Origin: Scilla litardierei
Taxonomy: Eukaryota > Streptophyta > Magnoliopsida > Asparagales > Asparagaceae
Direction: 5' to 3'
Length of the DNA: 64,000 bases
Assembly: GCA_030789695.1 (NCBI GenBank)
Contig: CM061133.1
Location: 91,301,248-91,365,247, forward strand
A program made the position numbers and the translations under genes. Below are positions 34,905-45,436 of this stretch, piece after piece. Below the pieces are notes generated by a model. It ran no database searches, was not told the DNA's origin, and worked only from the letters and a program-made list of their open reading frames with translations. Position 1 is the first letter of the stretch. Each line of letters begins with the position of its first letter.

Positions 34905-35560
34905 GCGACAGTCGACTATTGAACAATCCACAGTCGACTGTTGCACAGTCGGCAAGGGTAGGTGAGAATTCATAACGGTAACTTACCACGTGGACAGTCG
35001 ACTGATGAAGCAAAGAAAGTCATCTGTTAAAACAACAGGCGACTGTAATTTCTTCGACAGGCGACTGGCCGAGAGAAGAGTAAGTTAGACAAATACTGGA
35101 AATCTCACAAGATATAGGACAAACGACTGATTCAAGTAATACAGTCGACCTTAAATTAGAACTGGCGACTGTAAAACCTTAAATAGACGACTGTCAAAAG
35201 CAATATAAATTTCCAGAGAGTTGAGTCAAAGAAATGATTTACAGACAGGCGACTGTTGCAGCATAGACAGTCGACTGATTTAAAAGACAGTCGACTGTAT
35301 ATTCAGCATTACTCGACTGGCCGTAGAAGTCAGATCAAACAGAGTTTGGGCATGGATAGACAGGCGACTGGTTTACAATACACAGTCGATTGCATTAGGA
35401 CAGGCGCCTGTGAATCGTTCAACAGTAGCCTGTGCGAAATAATCAAAGAAGGCCCAAAACTATATTGTAATAGTCTGTCATAACAGGCGACTGTAGAACA
35501 AAACACAGTCGACTGTTTTTGAGACAGGCGACTGTAAACTGTTTAGCAGTCGGCTGGTAT
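34905..35560 (-). repeat. CAGTCGACTG palindromic array in the U3 of copia 3
   Basis: About five perfect CAGTCGACTG palindromes mixed with about eight CAGGCGACTG variants and several degenerate copies. It starts about 87 bp upstream of the TATA box. Same place as the ACTAGTCGGTC array of copia 1 but a different motif. Confidence 0.88.
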
Positions 35561-35951
35561 GAACAATCCTAGCATAAACAAAAGAGAATTGAATTGGGAT
35601 CAAAGGACAAATGGTCTAATGAAGTCCTATGATAGAATGTAGATGTGTGTGAGTGCTCCATCAAAGTTCTACTTCTAAGCTACAAACTAGAAGAGATAAA
35701 AGAAAAATTACATTGACGAATAATCTCGTCTTTCCATCGTATGAGCTTGAAGTCTTTACGGAGCTTCAATCATCAATCTACAATCATCAATTCATGTCAT
35801 TTGCCTTCAAAGACGTTTGTGAGTCATCCATTGCTAGTTGATCTTCATAATAAGCTTAGGCAATGGATTAACTGCAAAATAGGGGATTAGTCACAAGTAT
35901 TTATGTTTGCTCATCATTAACACCAAGTAGGGAGAAGTCCAATACTCAACA

Positions 35952-36870
35952 TCTTCCAGCCGCTTTTGGCAATCATGTATGGAATTCTGCTGAGATTGTA
36001 TGCTAGCCCATTCATAAAAAATGGCTTTCAGCCGGCGCAACTTGGCTATTGCACGATGCATAGGAGTTCCATGTGCATACTGATCCCAGGAATTATCTAC
36101 AATGTCTTTGTATCCTAGCCAACGAACACAAAAATTGAAGAATTTGAATGGTTTCGAGTAGGATTGTACCTTTGTAAGTAGCTTAATCAACACGGGGGAG
36201 TGATCGCTAGTTAGGGGGTCCAAATACTCGACAAATGATTCAGGAAATAAGTTGATCCACTTTAAATTACAAAGGGTTCGGTCCAGTCTAGATGTAATAC
36301 ATCCAGCGTCGATACATTTGTTATTCCAGCTCATAGATTTTCCAATGCTTTTGAGCACAATAAGCAAGCACCTATTGAGACACATGTTAAATTCATCAAC
36401 CACACTAGTATTAATTCTTCGACCCCAATTTTTTCCTTCAAGAATCGGACACAATTAAAGTCACCCACATGCCTCTCCAGCTAGCTTGGTGCCTTCCCCT
36501 TCCAAATGTTTCCAGAGTTGTCTATGCTCAGAGTTGAGGTTAGAAGAGTAGATAGCAGAGAGTATTAGAGGGAGGCCCCCCTTGTTCACACATTTGAATG
36601 TAATGTGCTGGGGAGAGCTCGAGAGAATAGTGATAACGTGCCAGGTCATTGTATCATCTCCCATCAATATCCGCACACCTGAATGCTGAATGAAATTATC
36701 TACAGTTGCCCAGTGTGCAGGGAAGCAAGATCTCCAATTACATTTCTCAGTTTTCAACTTCGTCTCTAATAAAATCACTATATCGACTTCAATATCTTTA
36801 GTCTATTACGTAGGTCTCTACGTCTAACGGGGTTATTGAGACCTCGCATGTTCTATACAAATAGACTCAT
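35952..36870 (-). pseudogene. LINE 1 ORF2: endonuclease domain, broken
   Basis: Begins at the ATG at 36870-36868, which overlaps the stop of ORF1. MSLF and NMRGLNNPVRR open the AP-type endonuclease. Two stops and a frame change follow near 36770-36795. The LLETKL motif is at about 36770, GDFN near 36455-36462 (with another frame change just after), and SDHSPVLIKLL at about 36190-36215. It is cut at 35951 by copia 3; reverse transcriptase is not seen. The enzyme nicks target DNA to start reverse transcription. Confidence 0.85.
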
Positions 36871-37128
36871 TAATTGATAGGTTGGGGTTGCTGCTTACTG
36901 ATACCTCCTTCCTTGACACGAGAGCTTTTCCTTATTCCACCTCCAGTAGCAGCTTGGGAGATGTTTTTCTTTGGTACATTGCATGCATTTTGCACTGTTC
37001 CCCTCAGAATTGATTGCTCTATTTCCCATTTAGGATTTACCAAAGTTAGGCTGTCAGGAATCCGGTCAATTAGAGAATATCTAGGCCTGCTTGCAATCTC
37101 AGTTCAAGGAATCCGGTCAGGAATCCGG
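36868..37128 (-). pseudogene. LINE 1 ORF1, C-terminal part
   Basis: Minus-strand frame with NPKWEIEQSILRGTVQ and a basic tail (IRKSSRVKEGG) ending at TAA just where ORF2 starts. The same layout is seen in LINE 2. It is separated from the rest of ORF1 (44204-45185) by the Tat-like insertion and a deletion. Confidence 0.7.
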
Positions 37129-38487
37129 TTATAAATCTGAATCGAATATCTTGGCCTTCACATTGATTAGAATCCAATCTCTTGCAAACCCCAAATCGAT
37201 GGAAATTCCTAGCTATCCGTAATAAATCAATCACAACCTAACCTCCAAGCAATTCTAGCAATTTAGAGATTCATTCATCACAAATATGAAATTAGATCCA
37301 TAGGGTTCATCCCCAGGCCCTAGAATAACAAATCTACTCAAGCATAATAATAACGATATGAGAATCAATAAAAATCATTGCTTGCATACAAAAAGATAGA
37401 AAAATCAAAGATTCAAATAATAAGAATAAAAATACTTATCTTTGATTAAGATCTTCAATCCAAATACAAGCTTTTAGATCCAAGAGGGGGCCTAGGGCAT
37501 GGCCTAACCTCTAAAATAATCCTAAGAAAACATATGGGAACCTGCTCTAATAGTGGCTACAAACCCCATATATAATCTCCCAAAACCCTAGCAAAAAAAC
37601 CCTAGAAAACCCCTCAAAATCGTGCCCAAAACAGCCCAAACCGCAACTTAAAATCTGGGCCGGCCACCGACTCGGCCGAGTGGAACATGGGACTCGGCCG
37701 AGTGGAAATTCCAGCACTGCAGCGTCAACTTGCAGAAATTTTCCAGATTTCATCTGACCTCCGATTGGCGCGTTCTTGGTGGCGTTGGAACCGTCATGAA
37801 GTCTACTATCCATAAAAAATATAAGAAAGATACTTTGATTGCTGGAATGATAGCAAATATCAAAAGAGGGAACGGTTGTCTGAAAATCTGGGCGCTGCGT
37901 GTCCTCGGCATCACTCGGCCGAGCGACAAATGTCACTCAGCCGAGGGGCTTTTGGTACTCGGCCGAGTCAGAGCTCGTAGTCGACTGACGGATTACAGTA
38001 AGTCTGGTCTTTTGGATGCTGTCGTTCGTGTGCCACGCGGGCAAGTGGTGTCTCTATACTCGACCGAGTGGGATGTCGTTACTCAGCCGAGTGCACGCTA
38101 ATCTTCAAGTAATTGCGTGTCCGATCTGCCCGACCGAGCGTGCTTCTTTGCTCGGCCGAGTGACTCCTTCACTCGGCCAAGTGGCATGCTGAAAATGCCC
38201 AATCTTCATCATTTCGCTTCCTCGTCGCTCCTACGACGTTCTTTCTTCTTCCACTCGTCTTCTATCGCTGATAGGTCCTCAATAAGTCCATGATCGATGC
38301 TCCGTTATGCGTGCAAGTCCTTTAAGCTCATTTTTGCTCCCAATTGCTCATATTTCCTGAAATCCGACAAAAACAAGAAATAGTGAAAAGTAACACAATA
38401 TCATCGAATAATCGTGAAAATCGCAATATGAGCAACCGAAATGGCATGCAAATATGCAGAAAAAAGGTGTAAAATATGGACCGATCA
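37129..38487 (-). repeat. 3' LTR of the Tat-like element, truncated
   Basis: Aligns with 42844-44203 with one net indel and modest divergence; it lacks the part equal to 42218-42843. Ends with GGACCGATCA on the plus strand. Contains the CTCGGCCGAG array (37671-38172). Confidence 0.93.
37671..38172 (-). repeat. CTCGGCCGAG palindromic array, 3' LTR copy
   Basis: Several exact CTCGGCCGAG palindromes plus degenerate versions (CTCAGCCGAG, CTCGACCGAG). Located upstream, on the minus strand, of a TATA-like TATATAAT at about 37568. Confidence 0.9.
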
Positions 38488-40461
38488 AAATCCCAAAAGC
38501 TTACCTCTTACTCGTCCTCGAGGAAGATAAGGAGAGAGGAACTCGGGAGATGAAAATAAAGAAAATGAAATGGAAAAGAAAAAACCCGAGGTGGAAGGGG
38601 TCGCTAGATTCTTCTCTCAGATCTCAAGCCATAAGCTACACATCACGATAACTTAGAAAATACAAATCACATGCTATAAGGATTTCATATCTTACATAAA
38701 CATGGTACTTGCAAGCTTTTAAGAACAACAAAAGGGATTCTCTAAATTTATACAATTAATTCATATCCACGTCACGCATTTCATAGGATTTAATATACAA
38801 ATGTTGGCGATGCAATTTTCAATCAAGAGTTATAACTGAAGCATATAAGAATCACACCAAGCATGCAATAGAGAATGGAATAAGAGACATGGCATTCACA
38901 TATTTACATCGATTCATAAGAAATCTCCATAACTAAAGTATTTTGCTAAGTTTCAGCATTATCAAACTTCCCCATTCGTGCGCCTCTCCACTCTAATGTC
39001 GTACTCACTTATATGGTCAAACGAGTTCACCCCCCAAGCTTAGCTTGAGGCATCGCATCTAAAGGAATATGATAGTGGAAAATGGGATTTTTGCCTTGGT
39101 TTTCCCAAGTGTTTTGTGGCTCCAATAATGAGATAGAGAAACATTTTTTTTTCCTTTTTTTCTTTTTGAAATTTTTGTTTCTCATTTTTCTTTTTGGATT
39201 TTTGTCGGAGCTATACGATTTGTATTTTTGGATTTTGGCTCCTTTTGGCTTTTTGGACTTTTTGGAGCTAACTTTTTCTTTTGTGGGGATTTTTGGGAAA
39301 TAGATGCGATATAAGTAGCTTTAGGAGGTGAACACAAGTGACATGTAGAGAATAAAAATATATATGTGGAGAAAGAAATAATGTAACACTCGGTTCACTA
39401 TACGATGTGCACGAACGGTTCAATAAAATAATACTTCAACTAAAACTCATATGTAAGCATGGATATTCTCAATCATTTCAATAAATAGTGAAGTCAAGCA
39501 GTAAAGTTTACAACCATATCAGGCATGCAACAGAAGGTGAACAATAAAACTGATGCTTCAGATATACTAATGATGCGTGAATCTTGGTGTATTTCCAACA
39601 AAAGCATACTAAACACTAATCAATGCATTCAGCTTCAATTAGTATCATGCATTCATGTAGAGGAGCCATCAAAAGAAATAGATTTGCAAGCACATGTGAA
39701 TAGCAAGACTATGGAATACTCTAAGTAGCATGGCAAGGAATAATAAGCATCGTGATGGTTGCCAAAGCAATAAGAGATATCATCATACAAAACTCATCTA
39801 GCGGAAGAAGAGAAAGGAAAATAAATAAATAAAAAATAAAAGAGATGAAAGAAAAGAAAAACAAGCATACAACATGATGCATGAACACACATAAAAGGAA
39901 AATAAGATGGAAAAATCAAAAAGATGATGCAAAAATTTTGAAAAATTTTAAAAACCCTAAAAATATAGTAAAATGCAATTAATGCATCTAAATGGCATGG
40001 AATTGCACTCCCCAAGCTTAAACTTCACGTTGTCCTCAATGTGATCATAATGGAAGAATATGAGGGACAATGATAATAATAAGGGGGGTGAATGAAAAAT
40101 GATGAAATGAATGACCTGAAATCCTAATGCAACTACATGCACATACAATGATGCATGAGAGCGCTTTCCACCAAGCTTATGCCACACAATCCTATTCAAA
40201 TGACTCGATCAAAAATATCACGGCTTCACTAAGTGAGATTAAGTCAAACGAATAAGAATGTGAGTATTCACTTGAAAGAAATGCTCTATGGGTGGTGAGC
40301 AAAAAAGGATGTGACACATCAAAATATGAAGAGGGCAATTAATATATATAATGGGTTTGGGGTGTAAAAACTTTTGTTGTCGTCATATGAGGTGATATTT
40401 ATTCAATCAAATCTATACGTTCCTCTCGCTGTCGAGAGAATTCGTGTTTATTTAAAGCATA
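38488..40461 (-). other. Tat-like internal region, 3' non-coding part
   Basis: No gene seen. On the minus strand it has polypurine-like modules: AAGCTTGGGGAG at about 40010-40022 after GAGGACAACGTGAAG, AAGCTTGGGGGGTG at about 39031-39044, and a weaker AAGCTTTTGGGATTT directly next to the LTR at about 38488-38502, preceded by a GAGGACGAGTAAG motif. Confidence 0.6.
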
Positions 40462-42028
40462 AAAATTTCTACACTACTGGATTGATATCACCTATAGCAA
40501 AAGGCGGATCCAGTATCTTTGCCGGTGCAGGCAATTGCTCCAACTGCTCCTTCCGTGGCTCCACCAGGCGCGTGTGTCCACGAACTCCAACGAACTCCAG
40601 CAATGCATCCTCCAGCATTCCCACACGGACTCCACCTGTACACTGCAGAGAATAGGATGCATCAGTTCGCTGCAAAAAATTCACCCTCGTAATAAAAGTA
40701 TCCCAAAGAGGATCGTCTATAGAAATATATGAAATAAATAATGGTGGACGATACTTCCCTGGAAATATCAATATCCTCACGTGCCGTGATAGCTGTCTCC
40801 ATGGTGTCTTCTTTATGCTGCTCAGGTAAATCTAGATCATAGGTGTGGACCTCATTAAGATGCTCCTCATCATCATCAGACTCATCCCAGCGCACCTCTT
40901 GATCATATTCATACGCGTCCATGGGTGCTAACTCCTCGCTCTCCTCCTCGTATACATCCTATTGTACCTTTTGTTCATATGTATGTGTATCCTGCAAAAG
41001 GCACGATTAGTCGTCAAAATCTGAATCACAAAAAACATCATACACGGGAGGGGAATCAAATGTAGGAGATGAGGGGGTGAAGAGATCTCCCTGAAAAGGA
41101 GCCATAATCTCTGTGGGATAGTCCTCGGCGTCAATGGAAGGATGAGGTGGCAGCGGAAGCTCAAATGGAGGAGGGTAGTGCTCGGGATCCTCATGAATGG
41201 TTATGTCCTCGTCCCGATGCACGACCTCCTCGGTGATAAACTCTTGCTCCGTGTGTAAGGCCTCCTCAAAAGCATGCTTCGGCTCTGCGAGGTAAATTAC
41301 ATCAATGTCTTCTCCATCTGAATCATCTCCATCCATCCACTCATCGTATGGACTAGCTGTGTCTGTGGGTGGGGGAGTGACGACAGTGAAACCTGGCTCT
41401 GTAGCAACACGCCCTGAGTATCTCATCGTAGTTCTCTCATCAGAAGCGGATGTATCTATGCCTGGTACCGTTGTCTCCTCAGATGTGGAAGCATCAATGT
41501 CCTCAGCCTGCCGTCCAAGAATCCCATTCAGGTACGCATAAAAATGTGTGGTCCATATGATCACAGCCTCAGTGGAAGGTAGAGGTGGCTGCGGAAGCTC
41601 AACTGCAGGTGGGCAAGACTCTGGATTTATCTGAATGAAGTTGCCCTCGTCCCAAAGTGCTGCCTCAGTAATGTAATGCTCTGGCTCCGCATGTGATGCC
41701 TCCTCGTGAACTATCAATGTAGGCTCTCTCTAGAATGGTGATGCTGGCTGCTCATGTGTGTCAACTTGTGGGGATGCATCATGTGGAGGGGAATGCCCGG
41801 GAGCAATCCAAAAATTTAATCTATCCCCTCAAGACTGACATGGATGTCCTCCTCAATTGTTCCTGCAGCTGAAACATGGTTCATAACAAAATCTGTAAAT
41901 CGTAGATCAAATGCATCACCTGCCGTAATGCTCTCTGAACCGGTGAACCTCTCTGACTCCAAGAGGCCCTCCAATAAGTTCTGAAATGCTTCCTCTTCAA
42001 AATCTGTGGTCCACATAATACCATCCAT
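40462..42028 (-). pseudogene. Acidic repeat-bearing reading frames of the Tat-like element
   Basis: Frames of 70 (41816-42028), 236 (41007-41717) and 86 (40662-40922) codons. The last two are in the same frame, separated by two stops. The 236-codon part is very acidic and Pro-rich with an internal repeat of about 50 residues: DEGNFIQINPESCPPAVELP and DEDITIHEDPEHYPPPFELP. I recognise no gag, protease or pol domain. It lies where gag should start, just downstream of the primer site. It may be a rapidly decaying lineage-specific protein, a diverged gag or simply a captured sequence. Confidence 0.4.
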
Positions 42029-42193
42029 AACACCTGATAAACAAAGATAAATGCCTGGAGAAAAATATCAGTGGCACAAAAGAATATAGAAATAGTAGTA
42101 ATGGTGGCGGGGGTGAAAATTTCTTGTAAAATTTTTTTTTTCGGTAGCCTAATCAACCTAATTGTGACAAATAGGCACCCAACGGGAAACACC

Positions 42194-42211
42194 TCCCCGG
42201 CAACGGCGCCA
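42194..42211 (-). promoter_or_regulatory. Primer-binding site of the Tat-like element (tRNA-Asp)
   Basis: Reverse complement TGGCGCCGTTGCCGGGGA, the classic plant Tat/Athila site, 6 nt from the LTR. Confidence 0.9.
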
Positions 42212-42217
42212 GAAACT

Positions 42218-44203
42218 TGGTCGAGCCCCAGATATAAACCCGAAGAATGATTGTAGTTTTACCGCAAGCGCACGATCAAGTGGCGAGCGGGTATCGAACA
42301 CGAGGAGGTGGTGTTGGCTCCAATCTATCCTAGGTTGGTTTGACTACGAATGTTTTATTGGTGGAGATGGTTATGGAATGATATAATGGAAATGGTGGTG
42401 GATGTCGGTGTCGGTGATAAAGAAGTCGGATAAAGTATCGATTCAAATTTAATACAATAAAAGAGTCTAGAGCTAGGGAATCCCCACTACGGATCGTCAT
42501 ACATCATCGTAAATAGTGAATCTCAACATTACTAGGCTTGTGTTGGGGTGAACTAGTCGTAACTGAATAGAGAACCAAGCTCACGCTCTCGCGCTATTGC
42601 CAGTCTATAGCAACCTAGATTAGGGCCCAATCTCTTGCAAACCCTAGCCTAAGCCACTAGCATGAAGATCGACATCATAGTCCAATCGCTCCTCGAGCCC
42701 ACTTTCGTGCAAACTCGAGTTACGATCTAGGTTGTGATAGTTCGTATTCGTCCAATCTCTTGCAAACGAATATGGGTGTAGAGTTACAATAAAAATCCTA
42801 GCTTTAGTCCAATCTCTTACAAACCAAGTCTAGAGAATCTCGATTATAAATCTGAATCGAATATCTAGGCCTTCCCATTGATTAGAATCCAATCTCTTGC
42901 AAACCCCAAATCGATGGAAATTCCTAGCTATCCGTAATAAATCAATCACAACCTAACCTCCAAGCAATTCTAGCAATTTAGAGATTCATTCATCACAAAT
43001 ATGAAATTAGATCCATAGGGTTCATCCCCATGCCCTAGAATAACAAATCCACTCAAGCATAACAATAACGATATGAGAATCAATAAAAATCATTGCTTGC
43101 ATACAAAAAGATAGAAAAATCAAAGATTCAAATAATAAGAATAAAAATACTTAGCTTTGATGAAGATCTTCAATCCAAATACAAGCTTTTAGATCTAAGA
43201 GGGGGCCTAGGGCATGGCCTAACCTCTAAAATAATCCTAAGAAAACATATGGGAACATGCTCTAATGGTGGCAACAAACCCTTTATATAATCTCCCAAAA
43301 CCCTAACAAAAAAACCCTAGAAAACCCCTCAAAATCATGCCCAAAAATATCCCAAACCGCAACTTAAAATCTGGGCCCGCCGCCGACTCGGCCGAGTGGA
43401 ACATGTGACTCGGCCGAGTGGAAATTCCAGCACGGCAGCGTCAACTTGCAGAAATTCTCCAGATTTCATCTGACCTCCGATTGGCACGTTCTTGGTAGCG
43501 TTGGAACCGTCATGAAGTCTACTATCCATAAAGAATATGAAAAAAATACTTTGATTGCTGGAATGATAGCAGATTTCAAAAGAGTGAACGGTTGTCTGAA
43601 AATCTGGGCGCTGCGTGTCCTCGGCATCACTCGGCCGAGCGACAAATGTCACTCAGCCGAGGGGCTTTTGGTACTCGGCCGAGTCAGAGCTCATAGTCTA
43701 CTGACGGATTACAGTAAGTCTGATCTTTTGAATGCCGTCATTCGTGTGCCACGCGAGCGAGTGGTGTCTCCATACTCGGCCGAGTGGGATGTCGTTACTC
43801 GGCCGAGTGCACGCTAATCTTCAAGTAACTGCATGTCTGATCTGGCCGACCGAGTGGGCTTCTTTGCTAGGCCGAGTGACTCCTTCACTCGACTGAGTGG
43901 CATGCTGAAAATGCCCAATCTTCATCATTTCGCTTCCTCATCGCTCCTACGCCGTTCTTTCTTCTTCCACTCGTCTTCTATCGCTGATAGGTCCTCAATA
44001 AGTCCATGAGCGATGCTCTGTTACGCGTGCAAGTCCTTTAAGCTCATTTTTGATCCCAATTGCTCATATTTCCTGAAATCTGACAAAAACAAGAAATAGT
44101 GAAAAGTAACACAATATCATCGAATAATCGTGAAAATCGCAATATGAGCAACCGAAATGGCATGCAAATATGCAAAAAAAAGGTGTAAAATAGGGACCGA
44201 TCA
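42218..44203 (-). repeat. 5' LTR of the Tat-like element (1986 bp)
   Basis: TG...CA ends next to the primer-binding site. Contains a TATA box (43283-43290, minus) and the CTCGGCCGAG array (43384-43885). Confidence 0.93.
43384..43885 (-). repeat. CTCGGCCGAG palindromic array, 5' LTR copy
   Basis: About six exact palindromes (near 43387, 43410, 43631, 43675, 43779 and 43798) with flanking GAGTGG or GAGTG and several degenerate copies. The array starts about 95 bp upstream of the TATA box. Confidence 0.92.
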
Positions 44204-45185
44204 ACTTTGGCAGTGGTTTCTTAGCATCAACTTCCACTATGCATCTCGCGTAGGATAATCTCTCCAACTTCGCTGTTGCACGATCCAGACAAAGTGTGGT
44301 TCCGACCTCTAATGCAATGATATTTAGGATGTCGAGAGTCCACATACTCAACGGGAGGACATGCAATTGAACCCAAATAGGGATTGAGGATAGGATGTCA
44401 CGGTCGTGGCGTAGAGTTGGGCTCCAACGTTGAAGCACCGTCAGTCTACCATCGAAAAGCCCTGGCCCTGATAAAAAATCCTCTCACATTCTTCCTCGCA
44501 TTTAAATTTAAAGTAAAAGAAGCCCTTGTCACAGCTATATATCTAGACTCCCTTCATTAGTTTCCACAATCTATCCACCTACGCTCGTAATTGCCCGTAG
44601 TAGGGGACGTCTCCTAGCACGTAACCAACCAAGGTATTCTTCCATCTCTCAACCCCCTCGCTAGCAAAGATCCTGTAACTCTGCTGATAGTGGTGTCGTC
44701 ATATTTAATCATTGGAAAGATGAAATACATCACCATAGAATCCTCATAAGATCTCATATTAGCACATATGTCAGACCAGTATAGTTTTTTTTACCTGTAG
44801 TGTCGATTTTGATCGCAACCTTTGGCCTAATAGGCATTTTATCAAATAGCTTCATGGTGCCTCCTGTTGTGACGCCATTTTTAATGTCAGGATTTGATTA
44901 TGATGATCTAATCCTTCGATGATCAAAATTCCTTTCTGCTCTCAAGAATCTCTCTCTCCCAGGGTTACCTTTTCCTCTGCCCAGAGGGTGGCTGTTGTTA
45001 GTGCCGCCCCCAAATCTTGGCTCCCCTTTGTCTCTTCTCATTACCCGCTGCCAGCTCCCCTCCACCTTCGAGCCATTTGAATCCTTTTCATCCCCAGTTG
45101 CTAGGTCTCCTCGACTACTGCCCTCGCCTGTCAAATTGAAGCTGTCGTTGTTGCCTGGGTCGCCCCAATCGCCCTCTCTCTGCAT
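44204..45185 (-). pseudogene. LINE 1 ORF1, N-terminal part (DUF4283)
   Basis: Starts at ATG 45185-45183 (MQREGDWGDPGNN), which reads openly to 44898. After stops and frame changes, DUF4283-like sequence follows (NTLVGYVLGDVPYYGQ near 44590-44640; MLQRWSPTLRHDRD near 44400-44438; CLDRATAKLERLSYARC near 44240-44290). It is clearly related to LINE 2 ORF1. It stops at the Tat-like LTR. ORF1 products bind LINE RNA. The transition to the (TA)n run at 45193 marks the LINE 5' end. Confidence 0.8.
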
Positions 45186-45189
45186 CTTC

Positions 45190-45190
<1 letters not shown>

Positions 45191-45254
<64 letters not shown>
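45191..45254. repeat. (TA)n microsatellite between the two LINEs
   Basis: About 31 TA units between the LINE 1 5' end and the A-rich 3' tail of LINE 2. It may derive from the LINE 2 tail. Confidence 0.95.
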
Positions 45255-45256
<2 letters not shown>

Positions 45257-45436
45257 TTTTTTGACAAGTAAATGTAATAATATATAAACAAACGGAACAA
45301 TACAGAACATCCACGAGGGAGACCAAAGTATTGATAGAGAGGGAGGGGATAGGGCACAAGCGCCGTCACCCACCACAGGCTAAGAATTCCCTAGACATAC
45401 CCTCTGGCCAAAATCTACATATAAACATACAAGGTA

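Larger units (their letters stand above)
33227..35951 (-). mobile_element. Ty1/copia fragment: 5' LTR plus gag (copia 3)
   Basis: On the minus strand: LTR (35951 to 34139), primer-binding site, gag, then an abrupt end at the LARD. Pol and the 3' LTR are missing, so a deletion joined this fragment to the LARD LTR. Confidence 0.88.
34139..35951 (-). repeat. 5' LTR of copia 3 (1813 bp)
   Basis: On the minus strand starts TGTTGAGTATTGGAC and ends CCTTACA, matching the order of the copia 1 LTR. TATA box at 34814-34821. U3 array of CAGTCGACTG-type palindromes at 34905-35560. The left flank is LINE 1 endonuclease sequence, so this element was inserted into LINE 1. Confidence 0.92.
37129..44203 (-). 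mobile_element. Non-autonomous Tat/Athila-like Ty3/gypsy element
   Basis: Two LTR copies (42218-44203 complete; 37129-38487 truncated by about 626 bp) flank 3.7 kb that lacks gag and pol. The primer-binding site TGGCGCCGTTGCCGGGGA (42194-42211) matches tRNA-Asp, the Tat/Athila signature. Internal AAGCTTGGGG motifs also fit that group. It is inserted in LINE 1 ORF1. A deletion at the left junction removed the LTR end and some LINE sequence. Confidence 0.88.

Noticed and set aside
22705..35951. Copia 2 LTR and copia 3 LTR as the two ends of one element
   Set aside because: They differ in the U3 motif (ACTAGTCGGTC against CAGTCGACTG) and in the conserved blocks, so they are from different insertions.
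45115..45376. Open frames of alternating Ile-Tyr (IYIYIY)
   Set aside because: They are translations of the (TA)n microsatellite and have no coding meaning; the same holds for 28732-28929 and 50940-51050.
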